Shown here piece by piece: positions 25,394 to 34,895 of a DNA stretch of 64,000 nucleotides; position 1 is the first letter of the stretch; each line of letters begins with the position of its first letter. Source of the stretch: Pseudoxanthomonas sp. F37 (lineage in GTDB: Bacteria; Pseudomonadota; Gammaproteobacteria; Xanthomonadales; Xanthomonadaceae); contig NZ_CP095187.1 in the NCBI RefSeq assembly GCF_022965755.1, positions 1,612,001 through 1,676,000 of the forward strand. Reading direction: 5' to 3'. The notes under the pieces are model-generated. The model saw only the letters and a program-made list of their open reading frames with translations, searched no databases and was not told where the DNA came from. The translations under genes and the position numbers were made by a program.

Positions 25394-27655
25394 ATGACGT
25401 CCAAAGCGATCCCAGCGCGCATGAAGGGCCTGAACCGGGCCGAGATCTGCGACCAGAATTTCATCGAGTTCGTGAAGGAATGGGACGGCCCCGTGCGCGG
25501 CACGCCGGCCGCCACCGATCCCGTGCTGCCCGGCAGCGCGCTGGACGCGTGCGGCTTCGTCGAACTGCTGGAGTCGCAGCTGATCAGCCGCCATCTGGAC
25601 CTGATGGCGCGCGTGCTGCGCGTGCAGAACAAGGTCTTCTACACCATCGGCTCCAGTGGCCATGAGGGCAACGCGATGGTCGCGCGGACGACGCGCCATA
25701 CCGACCCCGCCTTCCTGCATTACCGCAGCGGCGGTTTCATGGCCGAACGGTTCCGCAAGCTGCCCGGCATGGACCCGGTGATGGACTCGGCGCTGAGCTT
25801 CGCCGCGAGCGCCGAGGACCCGGCCTCCGGCGGCCGCCACAAGGTGTGGGGCAGCAAGCCGTTGTGGGTGCTGCCGCAGACCTCGACCATCGCATCGCAC
25901 CTGCCCAAGGCGCTGGGTACCGCGGTGGCGATCGAACAGGCGCGCCGCATCGGCCATGTGCTGCCGATTCCCGAGGACAGCATCGCCATCTGCTCCTTCG
26001 GCGATGCGTCGAGCAACCACGCGACGGCGCAGACCGCGTTCAACGCGGCGGCATGGACGGCCTACCAGAAGCTGCCCGCGCCGGTGCTGTTCGTCTGCGA
26101 GGACAACGGCATCGGCATTTCGGTGAAGACGCCGGATGGCTGGATCGGCCGCAACTTCCGCGATCGCGCGGACCTGGACTACTTCCACGCCGACGGCCTG
26201 GACCTGGCGGCCGGCTACGGCCAGGTGCAGGCGGCGGTCGAGCACTGCCGGCGCACGCGCCGGCCGACCTTCCTGCACCTGCGCACCACCCGCATCATGG
26301 GCCACGCGGGCACCGATTTCGAGATCGAGTGGCGTCCGCTGGAGGAGTTGTGCGCGGTCGAAGCCACCGACCCGCTGCTGCGCTCGGCGGCGATCGCGCT
26401 GGAATCGGGACTGCTGACGAAGGACGCGCTGCTGGGGCTGTACGAGGCCACGCGCGCGCGCTGTTTCGCCGCGGCCGAGGACGCCGACCGTCGGCCGCGC
26501 ATCGCCACGCTGGAGCAGGTGATGGCGCCGCTGGCGCCGTACACGCCCGATGCCGTGGCGGCGGAGGCGTCGCGCGCGGCGCCGCACGAAACGCGCGTGG
26601 CCGCATTCGGCAGCGAGGACAGACTGCCGGAGAAGCTGCCGCCCAGGCACCTTGCCATCCAGATCAACAACGCGCTGCACGACTTGTTCTGCAAGTACCC
26701 CGAAGCGTTGCTGTTCGGCGAGGACGTGGCGCAGAAGGGCGGCGTGTACACGGTGACCAAGGGCCTGCAGAAGGCGTTCAAGGGCAGCCGGGTGTTCAAT
26801 ACGCTGCTGGACGAAACCATGATCCTGGGCCTGGCCCAGGGTTACGCCAACATGGGCATGCTGCCGCTGCCGGAGATCCAGTACCTGGCGTACTTCCACA
26901 ACGCCTGCGACCAGATCCGCGGCGAGGCCGCCAGCCTGCAGTTCTTCAGCAACGACCAGTACCGCAACCCGATGGTCGTGCGCATCGCCGGCCTGGGCTA
27001 CCAGCGCGGCTTCGGCGGGCATTTCCACAACGACAACTCGATCACCGCCCTGCGCGACATCCCGGGCCTGGTCGTGGGCTGTCCCTCGCGCGGCGACGAC
27101 GCGGCCACCATGCTGCGCACGCTGGCCGCGCTGGCCAAGGTGGACGGGCGCGTCAGCGTCTTCCTGGAGCCGATCGCGCTGTACATGACCAAGGACCTGC
27201 ACGAGGCCGGCGACGGGCAGTGGCTGTTTCCGTATCCGCCGCAGGACCAGGCGATGCCGCTCGGCGAAGGCCGCGTGTACGGCGGGGACGCGGACGACCT
27301 GGTCGTCTTCACCTACGGCAACGGCGTGCCGATGAGCCTGCGCGCCGCACGCACCATCGAGCGCAGGCACGGTTGGAAGGTGCGCGTGGTCGACCTGCGC
27401 TGGCTGGTGCCGCTCAACCAGGGTTTCATCGCGGCCCAGGCGCAGACGGCCAAGCGCATCCTGGTGGTGGACGAAGGGCGGCACGCCGCGGGCGTCGGCG
27501 AGGGCGTCATCACGGCCATCGCCGAAGCGGGCTACCGGGCGCGCCCGTTCCAGCGCGTGGTCGGTGCCGACACCTACACGCCGCTGGCGGGCGCGGCGTT
27601 CCTGGTACTGCCCGGCGACGACGACATCGTCGCGGCGGCCGACAGGCTGGCATGA
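25394..27655 (+). CDS. Thiamine-diphosphate-dependent 2-oxoacid dehydrogenase E1, fused alpha and beta subunits
   Basis: A 753-residue protein combining an E1-alpha domain (residues ~45-340) with an E1-beta transketolase-like domain (residues ~420-750). The ThDP-binding motif in the alpha part reads FGDASSNHA with CEDNGIGIS about 27 residues on, so the usual GDG is GDA. The beta part shows LLFGEDVAQKGGVY, DETMILGLAQGYA and the transketolase C-terminal domain (VVDEGRHAAGVGEGV). It should decarboxylate a 2-oxoacid, branched-chain type most likely. No E2 or E3 gene is adjacent, so it either shares them with another complex or acts alone. Confidence 0.85.
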   Translation: MTSKAIPARMKGLNRAEICDQNFIEFVKEWDGPVRGTPAATDPVLPGSALDACGFVELLESQLISRHLDLMARVLRVQNKVFYTIGSSGHEGNAMVARTTRHTDPAFLHYRSGGFMAERFRKLPGMDPVMDSALSFAASAEDPASGGRHKVWGSKPLWVLPQTSTIASHLPKALGTAVAIEQARRIGHVLPIPEDSIAICSFGDASSNHATAQTAFNAAAWTAYQKLPAPVLFVCEDNGIGISVKTPDGWIGRNFRDRADLDYFHADGLDLAAGYGQVQAAVEHCRRTRRPTFLHLRTTRIMGHAGTDFEIEWRPLEELCAVEATDPLLRSAAIALESGLLTKDALLGLYEATRARCFAAAEDADRRPRIATLEQVMAPLAPYTPDAVAAEASRAAPHETRVAAFGSEDRLPEKLPPRHLAIQINNALHDLFCKYPEALLFGEDVAQKGGVYTVTKGLQKAFKGSRVFNTLLDETMILGLAQGYANMGMLPLPEIQYLAYFHNACDQIRGEAASLQFFSNDQYRNPMVVRIAGLGYQRGFGGHFHNDNSITALRDIPGLVVGCPSRGDDAATMLRTLAALAKVDGRVSVFLEPIALYMTKDLHEAGDGQWLFPYPPQDQAMPLGEGRVYGGDADDLVVFTYGNGVPMSLRAARTIERRHGWKVRVVDLRWLVPLNQGFIAAQAQTAKRILVVDEGRHAAGVGEGVITAIAEAGYRARPFQRVVGADTYTPLAGAAFLVLPGDDDIVAAADRLA

Positions 27656-27684
27656 TCGCCATGCCCCTTCACTGAGGAACGGAC

Positions 27685-28230
27685 ATGCCCACACTACGCA
27701 TCGGCCTGGTCATCGGCAGCCTGCGCGCCGGTTCCTTCAACCGCCAGCTGGCCGGCGCCGTGCGGATGCTGGCGGGCGAGCGCTTCGTCTTCGAGGAGAT
27801 CGGCATCGCCGACCTGCCGCTGTACGACCAGGACGACGACGCGGCGTTTCCCGCCGCCGGCCTGCGTTTCAAGCAGCAGGTGGCGGCCTGCGACGCGCTG
27901 TTGTTCGTCACCCCGGAATACAACCGTTCCATCCCCGGTGTGCTGAAGAACGCCATCGACATCGGGACGCGTCCCGGCGGGGACAATGCCTTTGCGGGCA
28001 AGCGCGCGGCGATCATCGGCACATCGCCGGGTGCGCACGGCACGGTGTCGGCGCAGCAGCACCTCCGCAACGTGCTGTCCGCGGTGGATCTGGCGGTCCT
28101 TCCGCAGCCGGAAATCGCCATCCAGTACCGCGAAGGCCAGATCGACCCCGACGGCAACATCAGCGACGAACGCCTGCTCAAGCGCCTGCGGCTGTTCCTC
28201 GACCGCTTCGAGGCCTGGCTGGCCGCATAG
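27685..28230 (+). CDS. NADPH-dependent FMN reductase (ChrR/quinone reductase-like)
   Basis: A 181-residue flavodoxin-fold reductase. The FMN phosphate loop is GSLRAGSFNRQL and the family signature is FVTPEYNRSIPGVLKNAID. These are typical of ChrR/YieF/SsuE-like enzymes that reduce quinones, chromate or FMN. It starts 29 bases after the E1 fusion gene on the same strand. Confidence 0.9.
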   Translation: MPTLRIGLVIGSLRAGSFNRQLAGAVRMLAGERFVFEEIGIADLPLYDQDDDAAFPAAGLRFKQQVAACDALLFVTPEYNRSIPGVLKNAIDIGTRPGGDNAFAGKRAAIIGTSPGAHGTVSAQQHLRNVLSAVDLAVLPQPEIAIQYREGQIDPDGNISDERLLKRLRLFLDRFEAWLAA

Positions 28231-28281
28231 CGGGGCGACGCAGGCGGCGCGCCCGCCCGCTTCCCTCGTGCCTGGCAGGGC

Positions 28282-29517
28282 CTACGGGCGCAGCAGCGCC
28301 AGCCCGTCGCGCAGGCGTTGCAGGGAAGGGCGGTTCACCGGTGCGTCGTCGGCCAGGGTGCGGGCCAGGGCGCGCCGGAACGGCGTCAGGCGCCGCCCCG
28401 CGCGCAGTACCGTCTCGCGCACGACGCGCGCGGGCGCGCGATCGTTGGTGTAGAGCTCCACGATGGCCCGGGTGACCAGGTAGAGCGGACGCGTGCCCCG
28501 GCGGTGGCGCCGCTCGTAGCGCGCCAGGCCTTCGGCGCATCCCAGGTCGCCACCGCAGCGCAGGGCCTGGCGTGCCATGTCCGCCAGCCGTGTCACGCTG
28601 TCCAGGCCCAGGTTGAAGCCATGCGCGGTGACCGGGTGCATGCCGACCGCGGCATCGCCGGCCAGGGCGAAGCGGCGTGCGACGAAACGCCGCGCGTACA
28701 CGCCGACCAGCGGATACACGTGACGGCTGCTTTCCAGCCGCATGTGGCCCAGCCGGTGGCCGTAGCGCTGTTCCATTTCGTGGGCGAACGCATCGACGTC
28801 CAGGGCCGCCAGGCGCCTGGCCGCGCTGTCGGGCAGGGTGACCACGACCGAGGCCTGGTGTTCCTGCAACGGCAGCAGGGCCAGCGTCTGGCCGTGGCCG
28901 AACCATTCCCATGCCACGCCCTGGTGCGGCTGCTCGTGGTGCATGCGGCACACCAGCATGCTCTTGCCGAAGTCGTACTGGTCCGCGCCGATGCCCATCG
29001 CGCGCCGCGTCTCGGAGAACCGGCTGTCGGCCGCCACCAGCAGCGGCGCCTCCAGCCGCAGGCCGTCGCCCAGCGTCACGCAGGCGTGGTCGTCGGTGGT
29101 GCGGACCGCGTGCACGCGTGCGCCATCGAAGAAGTCCAGTCCCGGCAGGTCGCTCACGGCCTTCCATGCCGCCTCGCGGATGCGGTGGTTGGGCACCAGC
29201 ATGCCCAGTTCGGACTTGCCCGCCAGCGCGGCATCGATGCGCATGTCGTGCAGGCAGTCGCCTTCCATCACCCGCGCGGCGCGCAGGGGCGAAGCGGCGT
29301 CGTCGGGCAGGTGCTGCCAGATGCCGAGGTCGCGCAATTGCCGTATGGAGGCGTGGGTGAGGGCGATCTCGCGCCCATCGAAGGCGGGTTCGGCGACCGC
29401 GGCACGCGCCTGACGCTCCACCAGCGCCACCTTCAGGTCGAGGTCGCACAGTGCCTTGGCCAGGCACAGGCCGGCCGGGCCGGCGCCGATGATGATGACG
29501 TCGTGATGCATGCGCAT
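28282..29517 (-). CDS. ubiM: FAD-dependent ubiquinone-biosynthesis-type hydroxylase (UbiM-like)
   Basis: A 411-residue UbiH/VisC-family flavoprotein monooxygenase. The N-terminal dinucleotide motif is IIGAGPAGLCLAKAL. The segment FDGREIALTHAS is characteristic of the UbiH/UbiF/UbiM subgroup, and the second FAD motif FALAGDAAVGMHPVTAHGFN is intact. UbiM hydroxylates the ubiquinone ring (best supported as the C5-type step). Choosing UbiM over UbiH/UbiF rests on remembered similarity, so the symbol is tentative. The ATG at 29517 begins the Rossmann fold. Confidence 0.7.
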   Translation of the reverse strand: MRMHHDVIIIGAGPAGLCLAKALCDLDLKVALVERQARAAVAEPAFDGREIALTHASIRQLRDLGIWQHLPDDAASPLRAARVMEGDCLHDMRIDAALAGKSELGMLVPNHRIREAAWKAVSDLPGLDFFDGARVHAVRTTDDHACVTLGDGLRLEAPLLVAADSRFSETRRAMGIGADQYDFGKSMLVCRMHHEQPHQGVAWEWFGHGQTLALLPLQEHQASVVVTLPDSAARRLAALDVDAFAHEMEQRYGHRLGHMRLESSRHVYPLVGVYARRFVARRFALAGDAAVGMHPVTAHGFNLGLDSVTRLADMARQALRCGGDLGCAEGLARYERRHRRGTRPLYLVTRAIVELYTNDRAPARVVRETVLRAGRRLTPFRRALARTLADDAPVNRPSLQRLRDGLALLRP

Positions 29518-29599
29518 GCCTTCTGCTGGGGGTCCCGGGCAGTCTAGGCAGGTGTGCGCGAGCGGCATTGACGTGGATCAATCCCGGCGCGGCCGTCCC

Positions 29600-30463
29600 T
29601 CAGCGGCGCAGGCCGTCGTACAGCGGGAGCCGCTCCAGCGCGTGGCCGCCGGCGAACAGGCCGGTGCCCGCATGCTCCAGCGGCATCACCGCCAGCAGCA
29701 CGCTGCGCGCGCCGTCGGGCGCCACGCACACCACCTCACCCGCGTCCTGTCCGTCGTGGCGCACCGGGGTGCCCGCCACCACGGGGCCTGCGGCGGCGAA
29801 ACACTGCAGCGAGCGCTTCGCCTTGCCCAGGAAATGCGTGCGCGCCACGATTTCCTGGCCGGGATAGCAGCCTTTCTTCACGCTGTAGGCGGCCAGCCGG
29901 TCCAGCGCCAGCTGTTGCGGCGTCCACTGCTCGCGCTGGGACGCCGGCAGGCGGGGCAGGCCGTGGCGCAGGTCCGACACCTGCCATGCGCTGCGTGCCG
30001 CCTCGTCGTGCGGCGCCGTGGACCCGATCCGCAGCGTGCGCGGGCCGCCATCGCCCCCCATGTCCAGTTCCACCGTGTCGTCCACGGTGCCCAGCAGGGG
30101 GCCTTGTGCGCGCGCCGGCGCGGCATGGGCGCCTCCGATGGCCCGGTCCGCGGGCGCCTGGATCTTCAACTTTCGTCTAAACACGAAACGACGCAGCGCT
30201 TCGGCGAAGGTGTCGGCAGGGTGGTCGGGCAGCACCAGCCACACGCGGTCCTCGGCCAGCCGGGCCAGCGCGAACACCGCGATCACGCGCCCTTTGGGCG
30301 TCAGCCACGCATTCCACTGCCAGTGTCCGGGCGCCAGCGCGGCGACATCGTTGGCGAACTGGGCGTGGGCGAAAGCCACGGCATCCGGGCCTTCCAGCGT
30401 CACCAGCGCATGGTCGGGCAGGCCGAAAACCGGCGTAGTGGTAGGGGAAAGGTTGTAAGCCAA
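29600..30463 (-). CDS. ygfZ: tRNA-modifying / folate-binding protein YgfZ
   Basis: A protein of about 287 residues in the aminomethyltransferase-like (GcvT) fold family, involved in Fe-S cluster protein maintenance. The diagnostic motif KGCYPGQEIVAR around residue 190 is intact. No ATG suits the N-terminus; a TTG at 30463 gives MAYNLSPTTTP just before the conserved LPDHALVTLEGPDA and is the chosen start, with no clear ribosome site. The frame is open to 30760 across the divergent sdh-side gene. It is divergent from the SDHAF4 homologue, fitting a shared Fe-S/complex II context. Confidence 0.85.
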   Translation of the reverse strand: MAYNLSPTTTPVFGLPDHALVTLEGPDAVAFAHAQFANDVAALAPGHWQWNAWLTPKGRVIAVFALARLAEDRVWLVLPDHPADTFAEALRRFVFRRKLKIQAPADRAIGGAHAAPARAQGPLLGTVDDTVELDMGGDGGPRTLRIGSTAPHDEAARSAWQVSDLRHGLPRLPASQREQWTPQQLALDRLAAYSVKKGCYPGQEIVARTHFLGKAKRSLQCFAAAGPVVAGTPVRHDGQDAGEVVCVAPDGARSVLLAVMPLEHAGTGLFAGGHALERLPLYDGLRR

Positions 30464-30502
30464 GGGGGCGGGGATTAAAATTTTGTGCGTTGCGAGACCA
30501 CC

Positions 30503-30688
30503 ATGATAGGTCAAACACCCCCGACTCCCGACCCCGATCCCGGAACACAGCCATCCGAAACCTCCTCCCCGCGTGCGGGTAACGGAGCGGCAGGAGCGGA
30601 GGTGGCGAAGGAGATCGGCGGACGCGACGGGCCCGAGCCCACGCGATACGGGGATTGGGAGAAGAACGGGCGCTGCATCGATTTCTGA
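30503..30688 (+). CDS. SDHAF4-like succinate dehydrogenase assembly factor (DUF1674)
   Basis: A 61-residue protein, proline-rich and likely disordered at its N-terminus. It ends in the diagnostic DUF1674 motif PTRYGDWEKNGRCIDF. The mitochondrial homologue SDHAF4 binds flavinated SdhA and helps SdhA-SdhB assembly. Its position immediately upstream of sdhC supports the same role. ATG 30503 was chosen over an in-frame ATG at 30485. Confidence 0.88.
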   Translation: MIGQTPPTPDPDPGTQPSETSSPRAGNGAAGAEVAKEIGGRDGPEPTRYGDWEKNGRCIDF

Positions 30689-30747
30689 GCAGCACGCGTA
30701 AAGCCAACGCGGTCCTGACCGCCCAGCCGAGACAACGAGCGCAACGA

Positions 30748-31140
30748 ATGGCGACTCCACAACGTCCGCTTTCCCCCCATCTGCAGGTCTATCGCTGGCA
30801 GATCCAGATGGTGACCTCCATCCTGCACCGCGCCACCGGCATCGTCCTGGCCGCCGGCGCGCTGCTGATCACCGCCGGCCTGATGGCGCTGATGATCGGG
30901 CCCGAAGCCTGGACCTGCGTCACCACGCACGCCGGCGCCTGGTACGGCCAGGCCTTCCTGTTCGCCTGGACCTGGGCCTTCGCCTACCACCTGTGCAACG
31001 GCATCCGCCACATCGTGCAGGACTTCGCCATCGGCTACAGCATCGCCACGTTCGTGCGCAGCAGCTGGCTGTCGGTGATCGGCAGCCTGGTCATCACCGC
31101 CCTGGTCTGGGGCTATGTGCTGCTGGGAGGTGGCGCGTGA
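30748..31140 (+). CDS. sdhC: Succinate dehydrogenase cytochrome b556 subunit
   Basis: A 130-residue membrane subunit with three transmembrane helices. The family motif SPHLQVYRWQIQMVTSILHRATG is at the N-terminus, and the haem ligand region HLCNGIRHIVQDF follows around residues 80-92. It anchors SdhAB and helps bind quinone and haem b. The ATG at 30748 fits. Its stop overlaps the sdhD GTG start (GTGA). Confidence 0.95.
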   Translation: MATPQRPLSPHLQVYRWQIQMVTSILHRATGIVLAAGALLITAGLMALMIGPEAWTCVTTHAGAWYGQAFLFAWTWAFAYHLCNGIRHIVQDFAIGYSIATFVRSSWLSVIGSLVITALVWGYVLLGGGA

Positions 31141-31520
31141 GCAATTTCCGCACCCCCATCAAGAATGCGCGCGGCCTGGGCTCGGCGAAGACCGGTACCG
31201 AACACTTCGTCCACCAGCGCCTCACCGCCACCGCGCTGGTCGCGCTGACCCTGTGGTTCCTGGTGTTCGTCCTCAGCCTGCTGGGCGCGGATTACGTCAC
31301 CGCCACCGCGGCCATCGCCAAGCCGTGGAACGCGGTGCTGCTGGTCGGCTTCCTGGTGGCCATGTTCTGGCACGCCCAGCTCGGCCTGCAGGTCGTGCTG
31401 GAGGATTACATCCACAACTCGCTGCTCGCCCTGGCGGTGCAGACCACCGTCAAGTTCATCGCCGTGCTGGGCGCCATCGTCGGCGTCTTCGCCGTGGCCC
31501 GCATCGCGCTGGGGAATTGA
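31137..31520 (+). CDS. sdhD: Succinate dehydrogenase hydrophobic membrane anchor subunit
   Basis: A 127-residue anchor subunit with three hydrophobic helices. [15 protein letters not shown] lies at the first helix and [15 protein letters not shown] carries the second haem/quinone-side histidine. The start codon is GTG in a GTGA overlap with sdhC. It is followed 4 bases later by sdhA, so the four sdh genes are one operon. Confidence 0.93.
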   Translation: MSNFRTPIKNARGLGSAKTGTEHFVHQRLTATALVALTLWFLVFVLSLLGADYVTATAAIAKPWNAVLLVGFLVAMFWHAQLGLQVVLEDYIHNSLLALAVQTTVKFIAVLGAIVGVFAVARIALGN

Positions 31521-31524
31521 GTCC

Positions 31525-33315
31525 ATGTCCGCTTACAAGATCACCGAACACAAGTACGACATGGTCGTGGTGGGCGCCGGCGGCGCCGGCCTGCGCGCGA
31601 CCTTCGGCCTGGCCGCCAAGGGCCTGCAGACCGTCTGCCTGACCAAGGTCTTCCCGACCCGCTCGCACACCGTGGCGGCGCAGGGCGGCATTTCCGCCGC
31701 GCTGGGCAACATGGGCGAGGACGACTGGCGCTACCACTTCTACGACACCATCAAGGGTTCGGACTGGCTGGGCGACCAGGACGCCATCGAGTACATGTGC
31801 CGCGAGGCCATCCCGGCCATCATCGAGCTGGAGCACTACGGCGTGCCGTTCTCCCGCACCGAGGACGGCAAGATCTACCAGCGTCCGTTCGGCGGCATGA
31901 CCACCCGGTTCGGCGAAGGTCCGCCGGCGCAGCGCACCTGCGCCGCCGCCGACCGCACCGGCCATGCCATGCTGCACACGCTGTACCAGCAGTCGCTGGC
32001 GCACGACGCGCGCTTCATGGTGGAGTACTTCGCGCTGGACCTGATCTTCGACGAGGAAGGCGCCTGCCGTGGCGTGCTGGCCCTGGACATGGCCACCGGC
32101 ACGCTGCACCTGTTCCGTTCGCATGGCGTGGTGCTGGCCACCGGCGGCTACGGCCGCGCCTATTTCTCGGCGACCTCCGCCCATACCTGCACCGGCGACG
32201 GCGGCGGCATGGTGATGCGCGCCGGCCTGCCGATGCAGGACATGGAGTTCGTGCAGTTCCACCCCACCGGCATCTACGGCGCGGGCTGCCTGATCACCGA
32301 GGGCGTGCGCGGCGAAGGCGGCATCCTGCGCAACAGCAACGGCGAGCGCTTCATGGAGCGCTACGCCCCGCACTACAAGGACCTGGCCTCGCGCGACGTG
32401 GTCAGCCGTTCGATGACCATCGAGATCCGCGAAGGCCGCGGCGTGGGCGAGCACAAGGACCACATCCTGCTCGACCTGACCCACCTGGGCCCGGAAGTGA
32501 TCAACGAGAAGCTGCCCGGCATCGCCGAGAGCGCCCACATCTTCGCCGGCGTGGACGTGACCAAGCAGCCCATCCCGGTCATCCCGACCGTGCACTACAA
32601 CATGGGCGGCATCCCGACCAACTACCACGGCGAAGTGGTGCGCAAGGTCGGCGACAACCCGGATGCCGTGGTGCCCGGCCTGTACGCCATCGGCGAGGCC
32701 GCCTGCGTGTCGGTGCATGGCGCCAACCGCCTGGGTTCCAACTCGCTGCTGGACCTGGTGGTGTTCGGCCGCGCGGTGGCCAACCGCTGCGCCGAGACGA
32801 TCAAGAGCGGGGCATCGCACAAGCCGCTGGCGGGCGACGCCTGCGACAAGGCGCTGTCGCACCTGGACAAGCTGCGCAACGCCAACGGCGACACGCCCAC
32901 GGCCGTCATCCGCGACAACATGCAGCGCACCATGCAGGCCGACGCCGCCGTGTTCCGCACCAGCAAGACGCTGAAGGAAGGCTGCGACAAGATGGCCGAC
33001 ATCTTCGCCAGCTTCCAGGACGTGAAGGTCAGCGACCGTTCGCTGGTCTGGAACTCGGACCTGATCGAGACCTACGAACTGCACAACCTGCTGCTCAACG
33101 CCGTGGCCACCATCAACTCGGCCGAACAGCGCCACGAGAGCCGCGGCGCGCACGCGCACGAGGATTTCCCCGAGCGCGACGACGTCAACTGGCAGAAGCA
33201 CACGCTGGTCAACGTGGCCGACGACGGCACCTGCAGCTTCGATTCCCGCCCGGTGCACATGTACACGCTCAGCAAGGACGTGGACGTGGTGCCGCCCAAG
33301 CCGCGCGTTTACTGA
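31525..33315 (+). CDS. sdhA: Succinate dehydrogenase flavoprotein subunit
   Basis: A 596-residue catalytic flavoprotein of complex II, converting succinate to fumarate. The Rossmann motif is [12 protein letters not shown]. The FAD-attachment histidine lies in [13 protein letters not shown], the substrate loop is [17 protein letters not shown], and the second FAD motif is [12 protein letters not shown]. Length and all motifs are normal. A 116-base gap with an inverted repeat separates it from sdhB, unusual within this operon. Confidence 0.97.
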   Translation: MSAYKITEHKYDMVVVGAGGAGLRATFGLAAKGLQTVCLTKVFPTRSHTVAAQGGISAALGNMGEDDWRYHFYDTIKGSDWLGDQDAIEYMCREAIPAIIELEHYGVPFSRTEDGKIYQRPFGGMTTRFGEGPPAQRTCAAADRTGHAMLHTLYQQSLAHDARFMVEYFALDLIFDEEGACRGVLALDMATGTLHLFRSHGVVLATGGYGRAYFSATSAHTCTGDGGGMVMRAGLPMQDMEFVQFHPTGIYGAGCLITEGVRGEGGILRNSNGERFMERYAPHYKDLASRDVVSRSMTIEIREGRGVGEHKDHILLDLTHLGPEVINEKLPGIAESAHIFAGVDVTKQPIPVIPTVHYNMGGIPTNYHGEVVRKVGDNPDAVVPGLYAIGEAACVSVHGANRLGSNSLLDLVVFGRAVANRCAETIKSGASHKPLAGDACDKALSHLDKLRNANGDTPTAVIRDNMQRTMQADAAVFRTSKTLKEGCDKMADIFASFQDVKVSDRSLVWNSDLIETYELHNLLLNAVATINSAEQRHESRGAHAHEDFPERDDVNWQKHTLVNVADDGTCSFDSRPVHMYTLSKDVDVVPPKPRVY

Positions 33316-33321
33316 AAGCCG

Positions 33322-33420
33322 TGAATAGGGAATCGGGAATAGGGACTGGGAAAGGCGGCGGTATCTGCAGCCGTCCGTATCCCGCTTCTGCCCATTCCCC
33401 TTTCTCTACTCCCCATTCCC
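33322..33420. repeat. Inverted repeat within the sdhA-sdhB intercistronic gap
   Basis: A purine-rich left arm of GGGAAT-type units (33322-33353: GAATAGGGAATCGGGAATAG) faces a pyrimidine-rich right arm (33391-33420, CATTCCCCTTTCTC and CCCCATTCCC). Together they form a long imperfect hairpin. Iterated GGGAATCGGGAAT units are a dispersed repeat style I associate with xanthomonads. It sits between two genes that must be made in equal amounts, so it may stabilise the upstream mRNA. Confidence 0.7.
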
Positions 33421-33431
33421 GGATCTGAGCC

Positions 33432-34214
33432 ATGGCCGAATTTTCCCTCCCGAAGAACTCGCGCGTCACCCAGGGCAAGCACTTCCCCGCGAAGGGCGCC
33501 AAGAACGTGCGCACCTTCAAGGTGTACCGCTGGAACCCGGACGACGGCGCCAACCCGCGCACCGACACCTACGAGATCGACCTCGACAAGTGCGGGCCGA
33601 TGGTCCTGGACGCGCTGATCAAGATCAAGAACGAGATCGACCCCACGCTGACGTTCCGCCGCTCGTGCCGCGAAGGCATCTGCGGTTCGTGCGCCATGAA
33701 CATCGACGGCACCAACACGCTGGCCTGCACCAAGGCCATCGGCGATTGCGGCAAGGCGGAAGTGCCCATCTATCCGCTGCCGCACATGGACGTGGTGAAG
33801 GACCTGGTGCCGGACCTGACCCACTTCTACGCGCAGTACGCCTCCATCAAGCCCTGGATCCGCACGCAGACCCCGCCGCCGCCGGATCGCGAGCGCCTGC
33901 AGTCGCCGGAAGACCGCAAGAAGCTGGACGGCCTGTACGAGTGCATCCTGTGCGCCTGCTGCTCGACCAGCTGCCCCAGCTACTGGTGGAACGGCGAGCG
34001 CTACCTGGGCCCGGCCATCCTGCTGCAAGCCTACCGCTGGATCGCCGACTCGCGCGATGAGGACACCGGTGCCCGCCTGGACGATCTGGAAGACCCGTTC
34101 AAGCTGTACCGCTGCCACACCATCATGAACTGCGCGCGCACCTGCCCGAAGGGCCTGAATCCGGCGCTGGCGATCGCCGAGATCAAGAAGCTGATGATGG
34201 CGCGTCGCGCCTGA
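33432..34214 (+). CDS. sdhB: Succinate dehydrogenase iron-sulfur subunit
   Basis: A 260-residue subunit carrying three Fe-S clusters. The 2Fe-2S cluster is bound by [12 protein letters not shown] with a later LACTK. The 4Fe-4S and 3Fe-4S clusters are bound by [12 protein letters not shown] and [14 protein letters not shown]. It passes electrons from SdhA FAD to quinone. All cysteines are present. Confidence 0.96.
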   Translation: MAEFSLPKNSRVTQGKHFPAKGAKNVRTFKVYRWNPDDGANPRTDTYEIDLDKCGPMVLDALIKIKNEIDPTLTFRRSCREGICGSCAMNIDGTNTLACTKAIGDCGKAEVPIYPLPHMDVVKDLVPDLTHFYAQYASIKPWIRTQTPPPPDRERLQSPEDRKKLDGLYECILCACCSTSCPSYWWNGERYLGPAILLQAYRWIADSRDEDTGARLDDLEDPFKLYRCHTIMNCARTCPKGLNPALAIAEIKKLMMARRA

Positions 34215-34218
34215 CCGC

Positions 34219-34650
34219 ATGGGCGCCGCATCCGCCACGGCGATCCTCTGGCCCGCGGTGGCGATGGCGGGCCTGACCTTCCTGGTGTGGGTCAGGCTGT
34301 ACCAGGTGCGCCTGGGCGAAATGGCGCGCAAGCGCATCCATGCGCAATCGCTGGCCAGCGCCGCCGATGCGGCGCGGCTGCTGTCCGATACCCGCGCGTC
34401 GGACAACTTCCGCAACCTGTTCGAGGTTCCCGTGCTGTTCTACGCGGGCGTGCTGCTGGCCGCGCAGCTGGGCGTGGCGGACGCGGCCTCGCTGGCGTTG
34501 GCCTGGGCGTTCGTCGGCCTGCGTGCCGCGCACAGCCTGGTGCAGTGCACGTCCAACCACGTCATGACCCGCTTCGCGGCCTATGCGCTGGCGACCCTGG
34601 CGCTGTTGGCGTTGTGGGTGCGGATCGCCCTGGCCCTGGCCGCCGCATGA
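34219..34650 (+). CDS. MAPEG family membrane protein
   Basis: A 143-residue protein with four hydrophobic helices. The MAPEG-like central sequence is [21 protein letters not shown], and the helix-4 region contains [14 protein letters not shown]. Members include glutathione-dependent membrane enzymes. It lies between sdhB (4-base gap) and sdhE (ATGA overlap), so it is co-transcribed with complex II genes. Its reaction is not known. Confidence 0.85.
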   Translation: MGAASATAILWPAVAMAGLTFLVWVRLYQVRLGEMARKRIHAQSLASAADAARLLSDTRASDNFRNLFEVPVLFYAGVLLAAQLGVADAASLALAWAFVGLRAAHSLVQCTSNHVMTRFAAYALATLALLALWVRIALALAAA

Positions 34651-34895
34651 GCGACGATCCCGAGCTCAAGCGCATCCGCTGGCGCTGCCGGCGCGGCATG
34701 CGCGAACTGGACCAGCTGTTCGACCGCTACCTGGCGCGCTGCTGGGCGACCGAATCCGAGCCGCAGCGGGTGGTTTTCCTACGCCTGCTCGATTGCGAGG
34801 ACGATAAGCTCTGGCGCTGGTTCATGGGCTACGAGCAGTGTCCCGATGCGGAACTCGCCGCGCTGGTCGAACGGATCCGTCAACTGCCGGCTTGA
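34647..34895 (+). CDS. sdhE: FAD assembly factor SdhE
   Basis: An 82-residue helical protein of the SdhE/YgfY/SDHAF2 family, which promotes covalent flavinylation of SdhA. The invariant RGxxE motif is present as RRGMRELD at residues ~15-22, followed by [15 protein letters not shown]. The start ATG overlaps the MAPEG stop (ATGA). Its place behind sdhB fits the function. Confidence 0.93.
   Translation: MSDDPELKRIRWRCRRGMRELDQLFDRYLARCWATESEPQRVVFLRLLDCEDDKLWRWFMGYEQCPDAELAALVERIRQLPA

Noticed and set aside
25286-27694. An 802-codon minus-strand frame opposite the fused E1 gene
   Set aside because: It is a low-complexity Arg/His/Gln-rich translation without motifs; the plus-strand frame is a clear enzyme.
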